From positions 24,191,847-24,255,846 of the forward strand of contig NC_067135.1 in NCBI RefSeq assembly GCF_021347895.1: 64,000 nucleotides of DNA, given 5' to 3'. This stretch comes from Acanthochromis polyacanthus (taxonomy: Eukaryota > Chordata > Actinopteri > Pomacentridae). Positions 1 through 11,264 of this stretch are shown here, in pieces. The position numbers and the translations under genes were made by a program. Positions within the stretch are counted from its first letter, which is position 1. Each line of letters opens with the position of its first letter. The notes below the pieces were generated by a model. The model was not told the origin of the DNA and did not search any database. It was given only the letters and a program-made list of their open reading frames with translations.

Positions 1-1
1 G

Positions 2-160
2 GCTGAGGCTGTGTTCTTCATGTTGACAGGAAAAGAGGATTGTCTATTATGGACAGTTAGTGTCTGGTTTAATCTGCCCAGTGCTCTGGTGTTACCTCTG
101 CTGTTTCTCCACAGAGCAGGAAAACGAGTGTGTTGGAAGAAAAACATCCAAAGAGGATAA
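2..160 (+). CDS. 3' end of a rhodopsin-like 7TM receptor gene (partial, runs off the left edge)
   Basis: The reading frame is open from the window edge to a TAA at 158-160. It encodes about 52 residues that match the last part of the intact receptor at 5930-6835 almost residue for residue: the end of TM6, the TM7 stretch FNLPSALVLPLLFLHRAG, and the basic tail ending NIQRG. The 3' flank is also near-identical to the flank of that gene, so this is the neighbouring member of a tandem cluster. The upstream part lies outside the window, so it is not known whether the gene is intact. Confidence 0.8.
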   Translation, partial: AEAVFFMLTGKEDCLLWTVSVWFNLPSALVLPLLFLHRAGKRVCWKKNIQRG

Positions 161-605
161 AAGCAAGATTGACTTCAGAGGCATGTAAAATTGATGAAAT
201 GTGTCACATCAAGTCCTTTTAGAGCATATTTATAAGCAAAAAATGTTAGCAAATGCTCTTTACAGAGACACTGGAGACACAGGAATGATCTGATATAAAA
301 CATGGACACAGTAAGATAAAAATAAGAAAATGAATATACAGAGAATGACTGAAAATAAAGCATTACGATTCAGTTATTTAAAGATGTCTGTGTAGGTTCT
401 CATTCATCCAGGTCATGGTTATCCAAAGTAGTTTAAATCAATCCACTGGACTTTAAGAAAGTTCCTTGAAGATGTTTCACCTCTCATCCAAGAGGCTTCT
501 TCAGTTCTGGGGGTGGTTGGTGTTGAATCAGCTTTTAAACCTCTGTGAGGTGTGTCCAAGGCTCTCCTCTGAAAGAGGAGTGAAAGAAGCCATCCATGTC
601 ATGCT
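161..605 (+). repeat. Duplicated 3' flank of the receptor unit, with one arm of an inverted-repeat element
   Basis: This stretch is near-identical to 6836-7290 downstream of the receptor gene at 5930-6835. From about 390 it contains the sequence GAAGATGTTTCACCTCTCAT, one arm of the inverted-repeat element that is complete at 7080-7670. The homology stops where the (TG)n tract starts at 621. It marks one end of a tandem duplication and holds no gene. Confidence 0.8.
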
Positions 606-619
606 CTGTGATTTTCCAG

Positions 620-620
<1 letters not shown>

Positions 621-686
<66 letters not shown>

Positions 687-959
687 CTTGTACTTGCTAC
701 ATTGTGAGGACTATTGTTTGCATTTAACTATCAAAATGAGGACATTTTTATAAAGTGAGGACATTTTGGCCCGTCCTCACTTTGAAACAGCCATGTTTGA
801 GGGTGAAGACTTGTTTTTAGAGAACAGGTATGGATTGAGGTTTGGTTAGGGTTAGGGTAAGGATTAAGTTTAGGCAATCAGTTGTGATGGTTAAGGTTAG
901 GGTAAGGCTCTAGGAAATGCATTACGCTTATGGATGTCCTCACTAAGATAGAAGTACAA

Positions 960-1025
<66 letters not shown>
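621..1025. repeat. (TG)n-bounded dispersed repeat with telomere-like TTAGGG core, copy 1
   Basis: Two pure (TG)n tracts (621-685 and about 963-1025) enclose a core of about 275 bp. The core has inverted GAGGAC/GTCCTC motifs near its ends and several TTAGGG/TTAGGGT blocks (about 843-905). The same architecture with a diverged core occurs at 23,249-23,676, and the flanks to the right are homologous in both places. There is no credible coding content; open frames across the tracts are dinucleotide artefacts. Confidence 0.85.
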
Positions 1026-1027
<2 letters not shown>

Positions 1028-1300
1028 TCCACAGACACACACCATACCATACTAGAAAATACATCATTATGCATTTTATACATATACTCTAACTCTGGTC
1101 TTCAGTCTAATAGTATTTGCCATAATTTTATTATCTTTTACTTAAACACATAGTACCCAAAACATATCACACTACCACAGCACACCTTCAGGGGTCCAGT
1201 GCAGTCCAGGCCTTGATGGGTCAACACAATATTATGCAGGTGGTCATAATGTGATTCCTGATTGGTTTATACATAGAGGGAAATTTATTTGGTTGTAACA
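1026..1300. mobile_element. Paralogous flank plus 3' end of a Tc1-type element
   Basis: The stretch matches 23,677-23,950. From about 1175 it contains the diagnostic 3' part of a teleost Tc1-type transposon (CACACCTTCAGGGGTC), followed by the terminal repeat region reading GGTGGTCATAATG. The same end is found at 12,637 (inverted), 23,830 and 33,530. Only the last part of the transposase region and the terminal repeat remain. Confidence 0.75.
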
Positions 1301-1655
1301 TTGGCCTTTGCTCAGACTGATGTTAACCAGATTATAACGATACTATACCTACAGTAACCTTAATACAAACTCCTGACCAGGAATGAACTCAGAGCTAAAT
1401 ACCGTTAGCAAACAGAACACTATATTTAATTAGTAGTCTAACAAAACACAAACCAACAACTGATTAACAATAATATGTCTGGTAATGTCAGGGCTTGTGA
1501 ACTTAACTGACAAAGAAAGGTTGAATGTCCAAGCTGGTTCCCGGCAGTCATAACCGGGAGGAATGAATCACCTCCCAGGTGTTTCGGTCACTACTGGAGG
1601 AATCTTGGCATCTGGGGAGATCAGTCTGGCAGTTTAAGCAGAGAAACCAGGAGAA
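1301..1655. other. Non-coding stretch, nothing recognised
   Basis: AT-rich sequence followed by a short GC-richer stretch. No credible open frame, RNA gene or repeat signature was recognised. It is the left flank of the hAT insertion. Confidence 0.5.
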
Positions 1656-1663
1656 GCGGTAAC

Positions 1664-3252
1664 TAGTGATGGGACAAATGAACCGAGGCATTGAGGCGTG
1701 TCTCGAGTAAAAGTGGGCGTGTCAGATGAAGCTTCACTTCAAGGCTTGGGTCGCTTTCGAAAAAGTCACGTGACCGATGACAAACGACGCCTCGGTTTGT
1801 GCAGATCACGTGATTGGTTCGTTCAACGTATCGCTGTCCCATAAAAACGTTTCAGATCTCGAGTCACATTGTGGGTGTTGTCGGCGTTTGTGGAGAGAGG
1901 AGTGACAGCGAGTTATAGTTAGTACTATTCAGTAAGTATTATTAGTTAGTATTATTCGGTGTGAAATAGCAGTAGCTGGAGGAGTAGGAGAAGTGTAGGA
2001 AGAGCAGCAGTTTAGATTATTTCCCAACTGCAGTGCTTTGATGTGAGACATCATATATATATATTTCTTTTACATTGGTTTATGGGTTGTGTAAAATTAT
2101 GGGTGTTTGTGTGTGTCAGTTTTACTATTTGTAAATGTCACTCCTGTATTTGGTGTCTGCACCTTCTGTCACCTTCTTCAGTCACATGGGAACGAGACAC
2201 TACTTTGACACGTATCACGTATATGTAAAGAAGCCACTGGGAGCCACAGTTCTACAGCAGGGCCTGCAAAGCATGTGTTAGTTTCTGTGTTACCTATTCT
2301 GAAAGACAACATGTGTTAGTGAAATATGTACAAAAATTGTATTTATTATTAATAAAATGAGCTGTAAACTATACACTGGTGTTGGGTAATGAGTAATTCA
2401 TGTGATTGTGCATATATATATAAATATATATATTTATATTGTGGTGACAGTGATTTTACAAGAAAACACAGTAAGAACATTCAAATTCCTGCCAGTTCCA
2501 TGTTTGTTGGTTGTATCACAAATACTCTCACAGATGGAACAAGGAAGAAAGAGGAAGTCCTCACCCGTGTGGGAGTATTTTGAGTTGACGACTCATAATA
2601 AGGTTTGTATGTGTGAAAACTCATAATATATTGGATACTTGCCATATATTGAACTATCAGTCCTAATATGTATGATTTTATTAAAGGTGAGGAGTTTGCT
2701 GTGTTCCAAGGAGCTGGAGAAATATTGTCCAAAAAAAGAAACCACCTAAATCCCAGCTCTGTGGAAAATTCTCATATTTTTGAATAATATCAAATAAAAT
2801 GCTGTCCCTACTTTAGTTTTGCACTGGTACCACAAGCACAGTCACAAAACAAAAAGAAGCACAAGCACATTTTATTTATGTCGCCCTTATTACAATTAAA
2901 AGTATTTAAACACTTTACAGAAAACCAGAACCTGACCTCAATCAAGCAGTCAAACTACAAATCTCAAACCTCTCCCCATTTTTTTCCACTTCCCCCCTCT
3001 ATCTCTGCTATCAGGGAAGACAGACAATATATTAAGTATATTACTTGTTGATTGGCATTATCGTTTAAACACAATTCAAAGCTTCACATAGCAAAGCCAG
3101 TGTGTCATTATAGGCACTCTGCCTGTTTTACTTTTATTTGTCCACTTGATGGCGCAGTAGAGCAAAAGAAGCACCATGAAGCTTCGACCCATGAGTGAAC
3201 CAACTGGATGGAAAGCCTCAGTGCTTCATGAAGCTTCATCTCGCCATCACTA
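1664..3252 (+). mobile_element. Non-autonomous hAT transposon with 8-bp target duplication
   Basis: The element starts TAGTGATG and ends CATCACTA. It is flanked on both sides by the 8-bp direct repeat GCGGTAAC (1656-1663 and 3253-3260). Both the terminus and the 8-bp duplication are characteristic of hAT elements. The subterminal regions share GAAGCTTCA/TGAAGCTTC blocks in inverted orientation. At 1589 bp it is too short for a full transposase gene. It keeps a short BED-finger-like exon near 2534 and otherwise has no long coding frame, so it needed a transposase from elsewhere to move. Confidence 0.9.
2534..2602 (+). pseudogene. BED zinc-finger start of a hAT transposase (exon remnant)
   Basis: An ATG directly after an acceptor-like CTCTCACAG opens a frame reading MEQGRKRKSSPVWEYFELTT. 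This fits the start of a BED zinc finger: a basic start, then the S-x-VW-x-YF core. A donor-like AAG|GTTTGT ends it at 2602. The zinc-binding cysteines and the catalytic RNase H-like domain of hAT transposases are not found in frame downstream. It is therefore read as the surviving first coding exon of the parent element. The exon limits are inferred from splice-like sequence only. Confidence 0.6.
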
Positions 3253-3260
3253 GCGGTAAC

Positions 3261-3729
3261 ATCAGCAGGCAGGAGTCAGTTCTAAACAGGAAAACAAGGT
3301 TACTACAGGAACAGAAAAAAGGCACAGACTGAATTATTGACAGAACTAACTGAAGTAAGCTTCACAGTCCAGCACCAGACAAAGCGTGGCCTCAGGTTTT
3401 ATAGAGGAGCCAGTAGATGATCTGATGACTCTCACCTGTGTTCAATCTGCTGATTACAGCATCAGTTGCGCCTGCAGCCAATCTGCACCAACGCACACCT
3501 AGGAGATAAGAGAGAACCCCAACGGTGCTTTTCTATAATTCTAGTTTTCATTCACATATACATAGACCACCATTTGTACCACTCATGGATATATGAACAT
3601 ATGAAGCTTAGTACACGTCATTCAGACATTATTCCATCATGTCTACTTAAAGACGCGCTGATCGCTGTTGTTGTGAGTATTTCATCAATAATCAATCCCT
3701 TCCTGCTCAGTCGCTGGCACTGGTTGTTG
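3261..3729. other. Non-coding stretch, nothing recognised
   Basis: Right flank of the hAT element. There is an open frame from about 3466 but it runs on into the SINE below and has no recognisable protein features. No gene is supported. Confidence 0.5.
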
Positions 3730-4080
3730 TCCATCCATTCTCTATACACCGCTTTATCCTCACTAGGGTCGCGGGGGGTGCTGGAGCCTATCTCAGCTGA
3801 CTCGGGCGAAAGCAGGGGACACCCTGGACAGGTCGCCAGTCTGTCTCAGGACTACATATACAGACAAACAATCACACTCACATTCACACCTACGGGCAAT
3901 TTAGAATCATCAATTAACCTCAGCATATTTTTGAACTGTGGGAGGAAGCCGGAGTACCCGGAGAAAACCCACACATGCACAGGGAGAACATGCAAACTCC
4001 ATGCAGAAAGATCCCGGGCTCAGGCCGGGACTTGAACCAGGGATCTTCTCGCTGCAAGGCGAACGTGCTAACCACTCCAC
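3730..4080 (-). mobile_element. tRNA-derived SINE-like repeat (full length or nearly so)
   Basis: Read on the minus strand it begins with an A-box-like TGGTTAGCACG and a B-box-like GGTTCAAGTCC. The well-known teleost repeat body follows (GTTTGCATGTTCTCC, then the block ending GGTCGCGGGG read on the plus strand). It ends in CCATCCAT-type repeats at 3730. The two boxes indicate descent from a tRNA gene and RNA polymerase III transcription. A truncated copy of the same tail is at 15,950-16,068. Confidence 0.8.
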
Positions 4081-4939
4081 TTATTTATAGAAGACCTTTA
4101 TTAAATCTACAAAAGACCAGAATGCTTGATAGTTGTTGTTTTTGTTTTTTTGCGACACAGACACGTTTCGCTGATTCCATTAGAGAAAATGTAAAGACTG
4201 CCATGATATCTGCAGTCTTTACAAACTGAACTTTTATTTACGACTCTATTTTGAAATGTCCATTAAATGCCAAATCTGACCGCCTCCCTGCGTGCAAATA
4301 CTCCAACAAAACAATTCCCAACTATTTTTTCAGGGGCACCATTGCTACATCCTGGGCTTAGTGCTGCAGATGATGACTGATTGTTTTAAACAAAGACGAA
4401 GAGAGATAAAGCATTTTGCCCTCTCACAGTAGAAGTATCATGAGGTGCAGTCAGACCATTCTCCATCACTGTGAAGATGGATCTGACTATGATTGTAACA
4501 ACATTGTGTTCATTTGCCCTGATTAATGACTGTGTTTCATCCTGTGTTTCTAATTTCTCTGTAAAAGTGCTCTATAAATCACTTGATTATTTGCTTGACG
4601 GTCTGATGGGAAAAATAACCCACACATCGTCTTTCTCAGTGATCATTCATCTGGAGGCTCATATTTGAATGAAACAACAAGGACAGTCGCTCTGAGATCA
4701 GTGACTTCATTTGAATACACACCCGTCACTGTTTACGTAATCAACATTTGAGTTCTAACAAGTGATCATTTTAATGGATGCATCATTAACTGCTGACGCA
4801 TTGCTGAACAAGGCTCTGGAAAAGAAGAAAACCATCTGTCTACAGAAATGAACCGTATAAAGTGTGAATGGACTGAACATGCAAAACCCCTCACAGCCCT
4901 CCTTCCACCTGTTACACAATCACACTCATCGATGTTTTA
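4081..4939. other. Non-coding stretch upstream of the receptor gene
   Basis: No coding frame, RNA gene or repeat was recognised. It may include the promoter of the receptor gene at 5930, but no clear TATA box or other element could be assigned. Confidence 0.4.
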
Positions 4940-5032
4940 AAGTTCTGTATATGTGATCGGATCTCAGTTTCCAGCAGTCTGTGACTCTGTAACGCAGCAG
5001 GAGGAAGGTCAGAAAGAAACACGGCTGACAAG
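4940..5032 (+). other. Putative 5'UTR exon of the receptor gene at 5930
   Basis: The sequence around GGAGGAAGGTCAGAAAGAAA and the donor CAAG|GTGGGT at 5032/5033 resembles 14,150-14,186, upstream of the second intact receptor (GGAGGAAGCTCAGAAACAAA, donor AAG|GTTGGT). Conservation of a donor at the same place relative to two paralogous coding exons suggests a spliced leader exon. The left boundary is a guess and no transcript evidence is available. Confidence 0.35.
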
Positions 5033-5929
5033 GTGGGTGTCCTTTAAATATCTCATCATATTTTAGTTAGTATTGTTTGGAGCTAAAAACAATGCAACAA
5101 TATACAAAAACAGTCAATAAATCAAAGGGTCTATAAGTGGCAGGGGCTTTAAAATTCTTAGAAAATCACTGACCATTCATTTATACAATATTTTGTAATC
5201 ACATGAAATGTTGGTGTTTCAGCTTCAAACCTCAAGAAATCTCTGTATTCCAAAATTCTATAGAAGAAAGAAAATGCTAAAAGAGAAGAGATCACCCAGT
5301 TTATATCAAGACAGATGATTGCTATTGGTGACTGATGGGAATTAACCTGAGTTCATAGAAGAATTAAGACTCTTTACTGAAGCAAGAGGAGCAAAACTAT
5401 ACAGTAAAACTATTCTGTTCCACCTTAAAAATCCATCAGTCAACCCTGTTGAAGTAAAAGCTACGAAGTACCCGACATAGCCTACCTCCACTTATTCTAT
5501 AACCCTTTTCAAAATCATTCAGTCATGAGATCAGAATGATTGATCCACTGAAGTCTGCATCACTTTTCTGTTACAGCTAGAGCTACATTTAGTCATTTTT
5601 TGACTGCTGAGTAACTACATGTATGTGTTTTATTTTCTAAATGTCCAAAAATAAAGCTTTAAAATAATTTTAATGATAATATGCAACTGTGGTGGAGCTC
5701 AGGACTGATTAAACTGCAGCTGACAAACTGTGACTGTGTGACAGCTCATCTGTTTGAGGCAAAGAAAAGCACACAGTGTTGTTCGCTGTTAGATTGTGAC
5801 TGAACACGTCTCCAAACTGGGAATGATTTATGAAGTGGCATGGGTAAATAGAGGAAATATAGACAGATATGTGGTTCACATGTATCCACTGAGTGCCTGT
5901 CATGTCTCTTTTTCCCCCCTCTTTCAGAC

Positions 5930-6835
5930 ATGACAGCAAACTCCTCATCCGTCAGTGACTCCCTTCCTCATCCAAACCTTTCTTCTGTCAGCTTTGACCT
6001 GTTTTTTGACTTCCATTGTTTCACCACCAAACCAGGCTCTTTCATCTTCACCTCATACTCCATCACCAACATCCTCCTCCTCCTCCCTCTCTGCGTCTTC
6101 ATCATCTACCATGGTGTCCAACAATGGAGGCAAACCACCTCCTCAGCAGCAACCATGAGTCACTCTGACAGCTTCACCTACCACATGGTCATCATGGAGC
6201 TGATTGGTGTCTTTGGGTCTGTCCTCTGCTGTTTTGGTATCTACAGTGATCAGTTCAAGATATTATTAGTGTGGTTCATTCTTGGTACTTTTAAATGGTA
6301 TGGACAGATGTTCTTCCACGTCCTGACCTGTGTGGAGCGCTACCTGGCTGTGGTTCATCCCGTCACCTATCTGAGCCTGAGAAAAGAGAGAGGGATAAGA
6401 ATCAGAAACATCAGCATCGCCTGTGTCTGGCTGCTTTGCTTTGTGGGGACGAGTGTTGTGATGCTGACAAAGTCCAACTTTCATGATTTCTGCATCTTGA
6501 TATTATCTTTAACTGTCGTCTCCATCTGCAGCTTTTCTGTTCTCCATGTTCTGATTCGTCCAGGTCCAGGGGAACAGGGCGGGGGCAGGGAGAGGGTTGA
6601 CCAATCAAAGCAGAGGGCATTCTACACCATTATGGTCATACTGGGAGTACTGGTGGTGAGGTTTGGTTGGAATCTGGCTCAGGCTGTGTTCTACATGTCG
6701 AGAGGAAAAGGGGATTGTCTATTATGGACAGTTAGTGTCTGGTTTAATCTGCCCAGTGCTCTGGTGTTACCTCTGCTGTTTCTCCACAGAGCAGGAAAAC
6801 TCGTGTGTTGGAAGAAAAACATCCAAAGAGGGTAA
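5930..6835 (+). CDS. Rhodopsin-like (class A) seven-transmembrane receptor, teleost-expanded family, 301 aa
   Basis: This is a plasma-membrane receptor by architecture; the ligand is not known. Hydrophobic spans lie near residues 36-60, 84-105, 112-143, 158-180, 184-210, 229-255 and 262-286. N-glycosylation sites NSS and NLS are in the short N-terminus. The end of TM3 carries CVERYLAVVHP, an ERY version of the G-protein-coupling DRY motif, followed by a basic second loop. Atypical points: no cysteine at the usual start of TM3, and TM7 reads FNLPSALVLPLLF rather than NPxxY. The ATG lies two bases after an acceptor-like pyrimidine tract plus CAG, so an upstream 5'UTR exon is likely and the coding region is one exon. 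Paralogues are at 2-160, 10,864-11,264 (dead) and 14,658-15,557. I do not recognise a named orthologue. Confidence 0.85.
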   Translation: MTANSSSVSDSLPHPNLSSVSFDLFFDFHCFTTKPGSFIFTSYSITNILLLLPLCVFIIYHGVQQWRQTTSSAATMSHSDSFTYHMVIMELIGVFGSVLCCFGIYSDQFKILLVWFILGTFKWYGQMFFHVLTCVERYLAVVHPVTYLSLRKERGIRIRNISIACVWLLCFVGTSVVMLTKSNFHDFCILILSLTVVSICSFSVLHVLIRPGPGEQGGGRERVDQSKQRAFYTIMVILGVLVVRFGWNLAQAVFYMSRGKGDCLLWTVSVWFNLPSALVLPLLFLHRAGKLVCWKKNIQRG

Positions 6836-7079
6836 AGGCAAGATTGACTTCAGAGGCATGTAAAATTGATGAAATATATCACATCAAGTCCTGTTAGAGC
6901 ATATTTAAAAACTAAAAACAATAAAATGTTCGCAAATGCTCTTTACAGAGACACTGGAGACACAGGAATGATCTGATATAAAACATGGACACAGTAAGAT
7001 AAAAATAAGAAAATGAATATACAGAGAATGACTGAAAATAAAGCATTACGATTCAGTTATTTAAAGTTGTCTGTGTAGG

Positions 7080-7670
7080 TTCTCATTCATCCAGGTCATG
7101 GTTATCCAAAGTAGTTTAAATCAATCCACTGGACTTTAAGAAAGTTCCTTGAAGACGTTTCACCTCTCATCCAAGAGGCTTCTTCAGTTCTGGGGGTGGT
7201 TGGTGTTGAATCAGCTTTTAAACCTCTGTGAAGTATGTCCAAGGCTCTCCTCTGAGAGAGGAGTGAAAGAAGTCATCCATGTCAAAGTAGAGAAGCCATC
7301 TCTGAACGGGGGGGTGGTCTGTGACATCATCTTTCGCCAATTTACAATCAGGTCCTTTCAAAACTCCCCAAAAGAACTACTCAACAGACTCATGCTAATG
7401 ACCACCATTAGCACACGAGGGCTCAGTGACATCTGTGCATTTCAACGACCCCCACCAATACTCACAACGACCATCGTTGAGCAGTCAGACGAGTCTTGGT
7501 GTTGGTCGTTGGACTAATAGCCCCGGACACACCTCACAGCACAGAGGTTTAAAAGCTGATTCAACACCAACCACCACCAGAACTGAAGAAGCCTCTTGGA
7601 TGAGAGGTGAAACGTCTTCAAGGAACTTTCTTAAAGTCCAGTGGATTGATTTAAACTACTTTGGATTATT
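7080..7670. mobile_element. Inverted-repeat element with arms of about 140 bp
   Basis: The left arm (about 7095-7235) contains GAAGACGTTTCACCTCTCAT and the right arm (about 7530-7670) its reverse complement. The arms stay paired through the GGTGTTGAATCAGC region. The 290-bp middle has no coding potential. The left arm with its flank is repeated at 390-605. The motif is a familiar teleost dispersed repeat; I am not sure whether it derives from a Penelope-like retroelement or a DNA transposon, so the class is left open. Confidence 0.75.
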
Positions 7671-7689
7671 TAAAGATAATTCATTTTGT

Positions 7690-9251
7690 TACCCAAAAAG
7701 GTGCAAGGCAATGACGAACCTAGACTTTCTTGTTTTTTGCTTCACCTCCTCCTTAGAAAAATGTCTATTTGAACACCGCGTTGTTCACCAGCTTGTTTGT
7801 AAGTTTGTGTGTCGGCTGTCTGTGAGGCTTCAGATGAAGCTGATGACAGCACTGAGACTGAACCAATGAGCTGTACAGACAAAACAAAGTTAAACAAGAC
7901 CTAAACCATGGTTCAGGCGGTCCTTTTAGTCTACAGGGAGTCACTTTATATTCACCTCCATCCACACATAAATCTGTACATAAACATTTTTTGTGTTCAT
8001 CTTTTTTTTCTGTCTCTTTATGATCTGTCAGTAGAAAATGAAATGATTCAGATTCTTTGCTCCAGTTCATATTCAAATCTTCATTGTGTTTCTGTTTTGT
8101 CCTTCTGCTGACTCATGGTATCTTCTCTTTAATTCATTTTGCTGCTGTCTGTCTTTGACACCAGTTTCTTGTGTAAAGTTCAACCCTTCTCATGTCAGTT
8201 TCATCAGACAGGTGTGTAGTAGACCGACACACACATGTGAAAGTGTGGAGGTAAATTTGATTATTAATTTTAATATAAGCAGCTTTAGTTTGGGTTAAGT
8301 GTCCCATGTGAATACTGAAAGGTCTTAGCTATAGTTGTAAATAAGATTGAAGGTTGATTTTTCTAAGAAAAGAAATATTACTTTAGGATCTCAGCCTTAA
8401 CAAATAATATAGTCAGGGAAAGTCATTTTTTAAATGTAATTTCTGTAGGTTTGAAAGACTATTAGGTACATTTTTTGAGTGATTTCACACCATTATACAG
8501 TCTTAATTCCAACATTTAAACATATTAGGTTCATTTGTAAGATTAAATAACCTTTATTCATGTCTTACTAAAGCCTCATTCACAGCTCTTTGACAGGTGA
8601 GGGAATCCAAAGCTTGATAGACCCACAGAGCAGGTGTTCAGGACTGAAAGACACTCATTCATTTGATTACACAATAGGGTTTGTTGACATTGTCGTTTAA
8701 AGCTGCCTGACAGATGATCCCTTCAATGGTCAGTTCAAATGAAATGTCTCAGTTTGAACAAATTCTCAGACTGAATGTGGTTTTTAGACTCCAGAAGTGA
8801 TTAATAGGACTGCTGATGTCAGACTTATCATTTCTAAATGCTGTACGTCCTGTTTATGCTGTTAAACTTTTTGTAATCAGGATCATGCTCTTCCATGATC
8901 ACAGATGAAAAACTCAAATTATGTTTGAACTGTGAACATCTAATCAGACAATAAATTCTCAGATCAAAACAACTGCTGAACGTAGGTACTCATGTACCAA
9001 AAAACATTTCCTATAATGCATGTACCTTCATGGAAATACAACTATTCAAAGCACATTTCATAGGAGTTTAATTAGGATTATGTAGTGCAAGAATCCGTTT
9101 TAAAAGACCATGCCTGAAAGCACCACTCTGAGCTCTCCTTGATCATTTTGAGTCCTCCTGGAGCATCAAGTTCTCCAGACTCCGAGGCTCCACTCTGTCC
9201 ATCGCTGTTCAGACCCACATCAACAAAGGCCGACCAGACCATCCACCGAAG
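7690..9251. other. Non-coding stretch with a segment paralogous to 16,430-16,640
   Basis: The part at about 7735-7900 (core CTTCAGATGAAGCTGATGA) matches 16,455-16,640, at the same distance downstream of the other receptor gene. It therefore belongs to the receptor duplication unit. It begins after an acceptor-like CCTCCTTAG and may be an exon of unknown type, but no shared reading frame is convincing. The rest holds nothing I can name. Confidence 0.5.
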
Positions 9252-9280
9252 CATCATCATCATCATCATCATCATCATCA
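9252..9280. repeat. (CAT)n microsatellite
   Basis: About ten pure CAT repeats. Short open frames through it encode poly-Met or poly-Ile on either strand and are artefacts. Confidence 0.9.
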
Positions 9281-10860
9281 TGGTGCAACTTTCCCAAGTT
9301 ATCTTTTCAAAGATAAAATTCAAAGGCTAACAAATTAGCCTACTACCAAATTGACGGCTGCTTTCAGGTTTGGTCTATTTATCCTTTTCCATCAGAACAT
9401 CATATTTCAAGCGTAATACTAATCCCAGTATTGCGTTAAAATATTGTGTTCTCTTCCTTCCTTTTCCCATCATTCACATTTCATCATCTTATTTGTTTTG
9501 TGTTGTTGTTCATCTTAATGTGCGTTATTGTTGTTGTTTTTTAGTTTAGTTTAATAAATGCACATAAATATAAGTTCAGTGCCTCAGTTGTTTTGCTGTT
9601 CTCATTTTGCTCTCTAACTTGTATAGATTCCAGCTACCTCAATTTTATACACAACCTGTCAAAGCTAAATAATTCCCTTTCTTGACAGCACAACAAGAAG
9701 TGTTTCATATGCTAATTATTATATTTGTCTGATTTAAATACTTCGCTGGTCAAATATCAGGTAGACTATATAATAATTCTGCATAAAATCTTTAACCCCA
9801 TTTGAGCGAACATTAACCCTACATTTTATACAATGGTGGAGAAACATTATTAATAAATAATAAACGTTTCTGCAACAGAAACGGATCTGATCAGCAACAA
9901 CATTCAACAAAAGCTAGGTAGAACTGTTACACTGAAGGAAAGTAAGAGACAGAGTCATGGCACGTCGGCCATGTTGGAAAGACAAAGGTAAAGGACGGAA
10001 AGAGAAAAGTGGTGTTTGGAAATTAAATTTCAACGATATCTTGAATGCTATAAATATTGGGTGCTGCATGTGAAACTATGTGATGAATGAATAGAAGTGA
10101 CTGCACAACAGAAGCTGAATAACTGAATATTTAATCACCACTGATGTATGATGAAGAAAATAGCTCACCTTTTGCTACTAGTGTCACATGTCACCCCCTC
10201 CATTCCATTTATTTGTTACTGTCTGTCTTTTTCTGTTGATGAATGGTGCAGATGAGATATGGCGTATGTTTTCTGTTACTGATGGGTTTGCTAGGGATGG
10301 TGCAGATAGATAAAAAAGGATAATTATAGTTACATTACTGGGAATTCTTACTAAGAACAAATCTGGTCTCAGATCAGGAACATTTTATTTTTATTGTTAT
10401 TATTTTAAAGGCTGCACTTAAATATGTGCCAGAATTTATGTCAACAGAATGTGAAGTTTTAGCCTTTGTTCAAAAAGAAATGTGTTTGGGTTTCTGTTGA
10501 TAGTGTCTGAAGAATTAGGTTGTGTCAAGGGTGGAGATTTACATGGATGATGTGGACATGTCCGTGCCAATATTTTGAGATAATAGATTTGTCCAAACTA
10601 GTATTTGAGCCAATTGTTTTGCTATTGTTGTGTCTATTTGCAATAGAATCAGTGTGAGGTCATTTTGTTTGTGGGTACATCTACATTAAATCGCCACATT
10701 CTATGCTGCTGTACTTTCTGATCATCATAAAAAAATGCTGCATTTCTACAAAAATATGCTGCATTTCTGACAATGCCATATGGCAGAATGAACAGCCTTG
10801 ATGGAGTGCTGCGCTCTCTGAGTGATTTTCTTGTTTTTAGTGTTCCTAATCTAACCTTTA
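9281..10860. other. Non-coding stretch, nothing recognised
   Basis: AT-rich sequence without a supported gene. The segment at about 10,165-10,230 (GTGTCACATGTCACCCCCTC) resembles 44,655-44,740, so it is probably an old dispersed repeat. Confidence 0.5.
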
Positions 10861-10863
10861 TCC

Positions 10864-11264
10864 TCACTGGATGGTTTTCAAGCACACTAATTTTCCTGCT
10901 CTGTGAAGAAATTGCAGAGGCAACACCAGACTGCTGGGCAGATTGAACCAGACACCAATTGTTATTATCACACATTCAACACCTTTTCTCAGCATGGAGT
11001 TTACAGACCAAACCAGCTTCCAAGCAAACCTCAACACCAGTGCTCCCAGTATGACCATAATTGTTTAGAATGCCCTCTGCTTTGATTGGGCAACCCTCTT
11101 CCTGCTCCTGCTCTGTTCCCCTGGACCTGGACGAATCAGAACACAGAGAACAGGAAGGCTGCAGAAGGAGACGACTGTTATAGATAATATTAAGATGCAG
11201 AAATCATGAAAGATGGACTTTTTCACCATCAGTATAATTGTCCCCACAAAGCAAAGCAGCTAAA
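10864..11264 (-). pseudogene. 5'-truncated, inverted copy of the rhodopsin-like receptor
   Basis: The minus-strand translation matches the intact receptor from the end of TM4 (LLCFVGT) through the SIFHDFCILIL TM5 entry, VLIRPGPGEQ, the TM6 region and the TM7 stretch NLPSSLVLP to a stop at 10,864. A TAA at 11,065-11,067 interrupts the frame exactly where the intact copies have a Tyr codon after RAF; the frame then resumes without a shift. Homology ends upstream of about 11,264, so the first four transmembrane spans are missing. This is a dead, inverted member of the cluster. Confidence 0.9.

Noticed and set aside
843..905. Interstitial telomere
   Set aside because: TTAGGG blocks are few, imperfect and part of a dispersed repeat with fixed structure found again at 23,249.
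466..1153. Open frames rich in Val-Cys repeats over the (TG)n tracts
   Set aside because: They are the direct translation of the dinucleotide repeat; the same occurs at 23,485-23,804.
3975..4229. Protein-coding exon across 3466-4229
   Set aside because: The frames run through a SINE and its flank; no family resemblance.
9078..9330. Open frames with poly-Met and poly-Ile over (CAT)n
   Set aside because: Translation of a microsatellite; no features beyond it.
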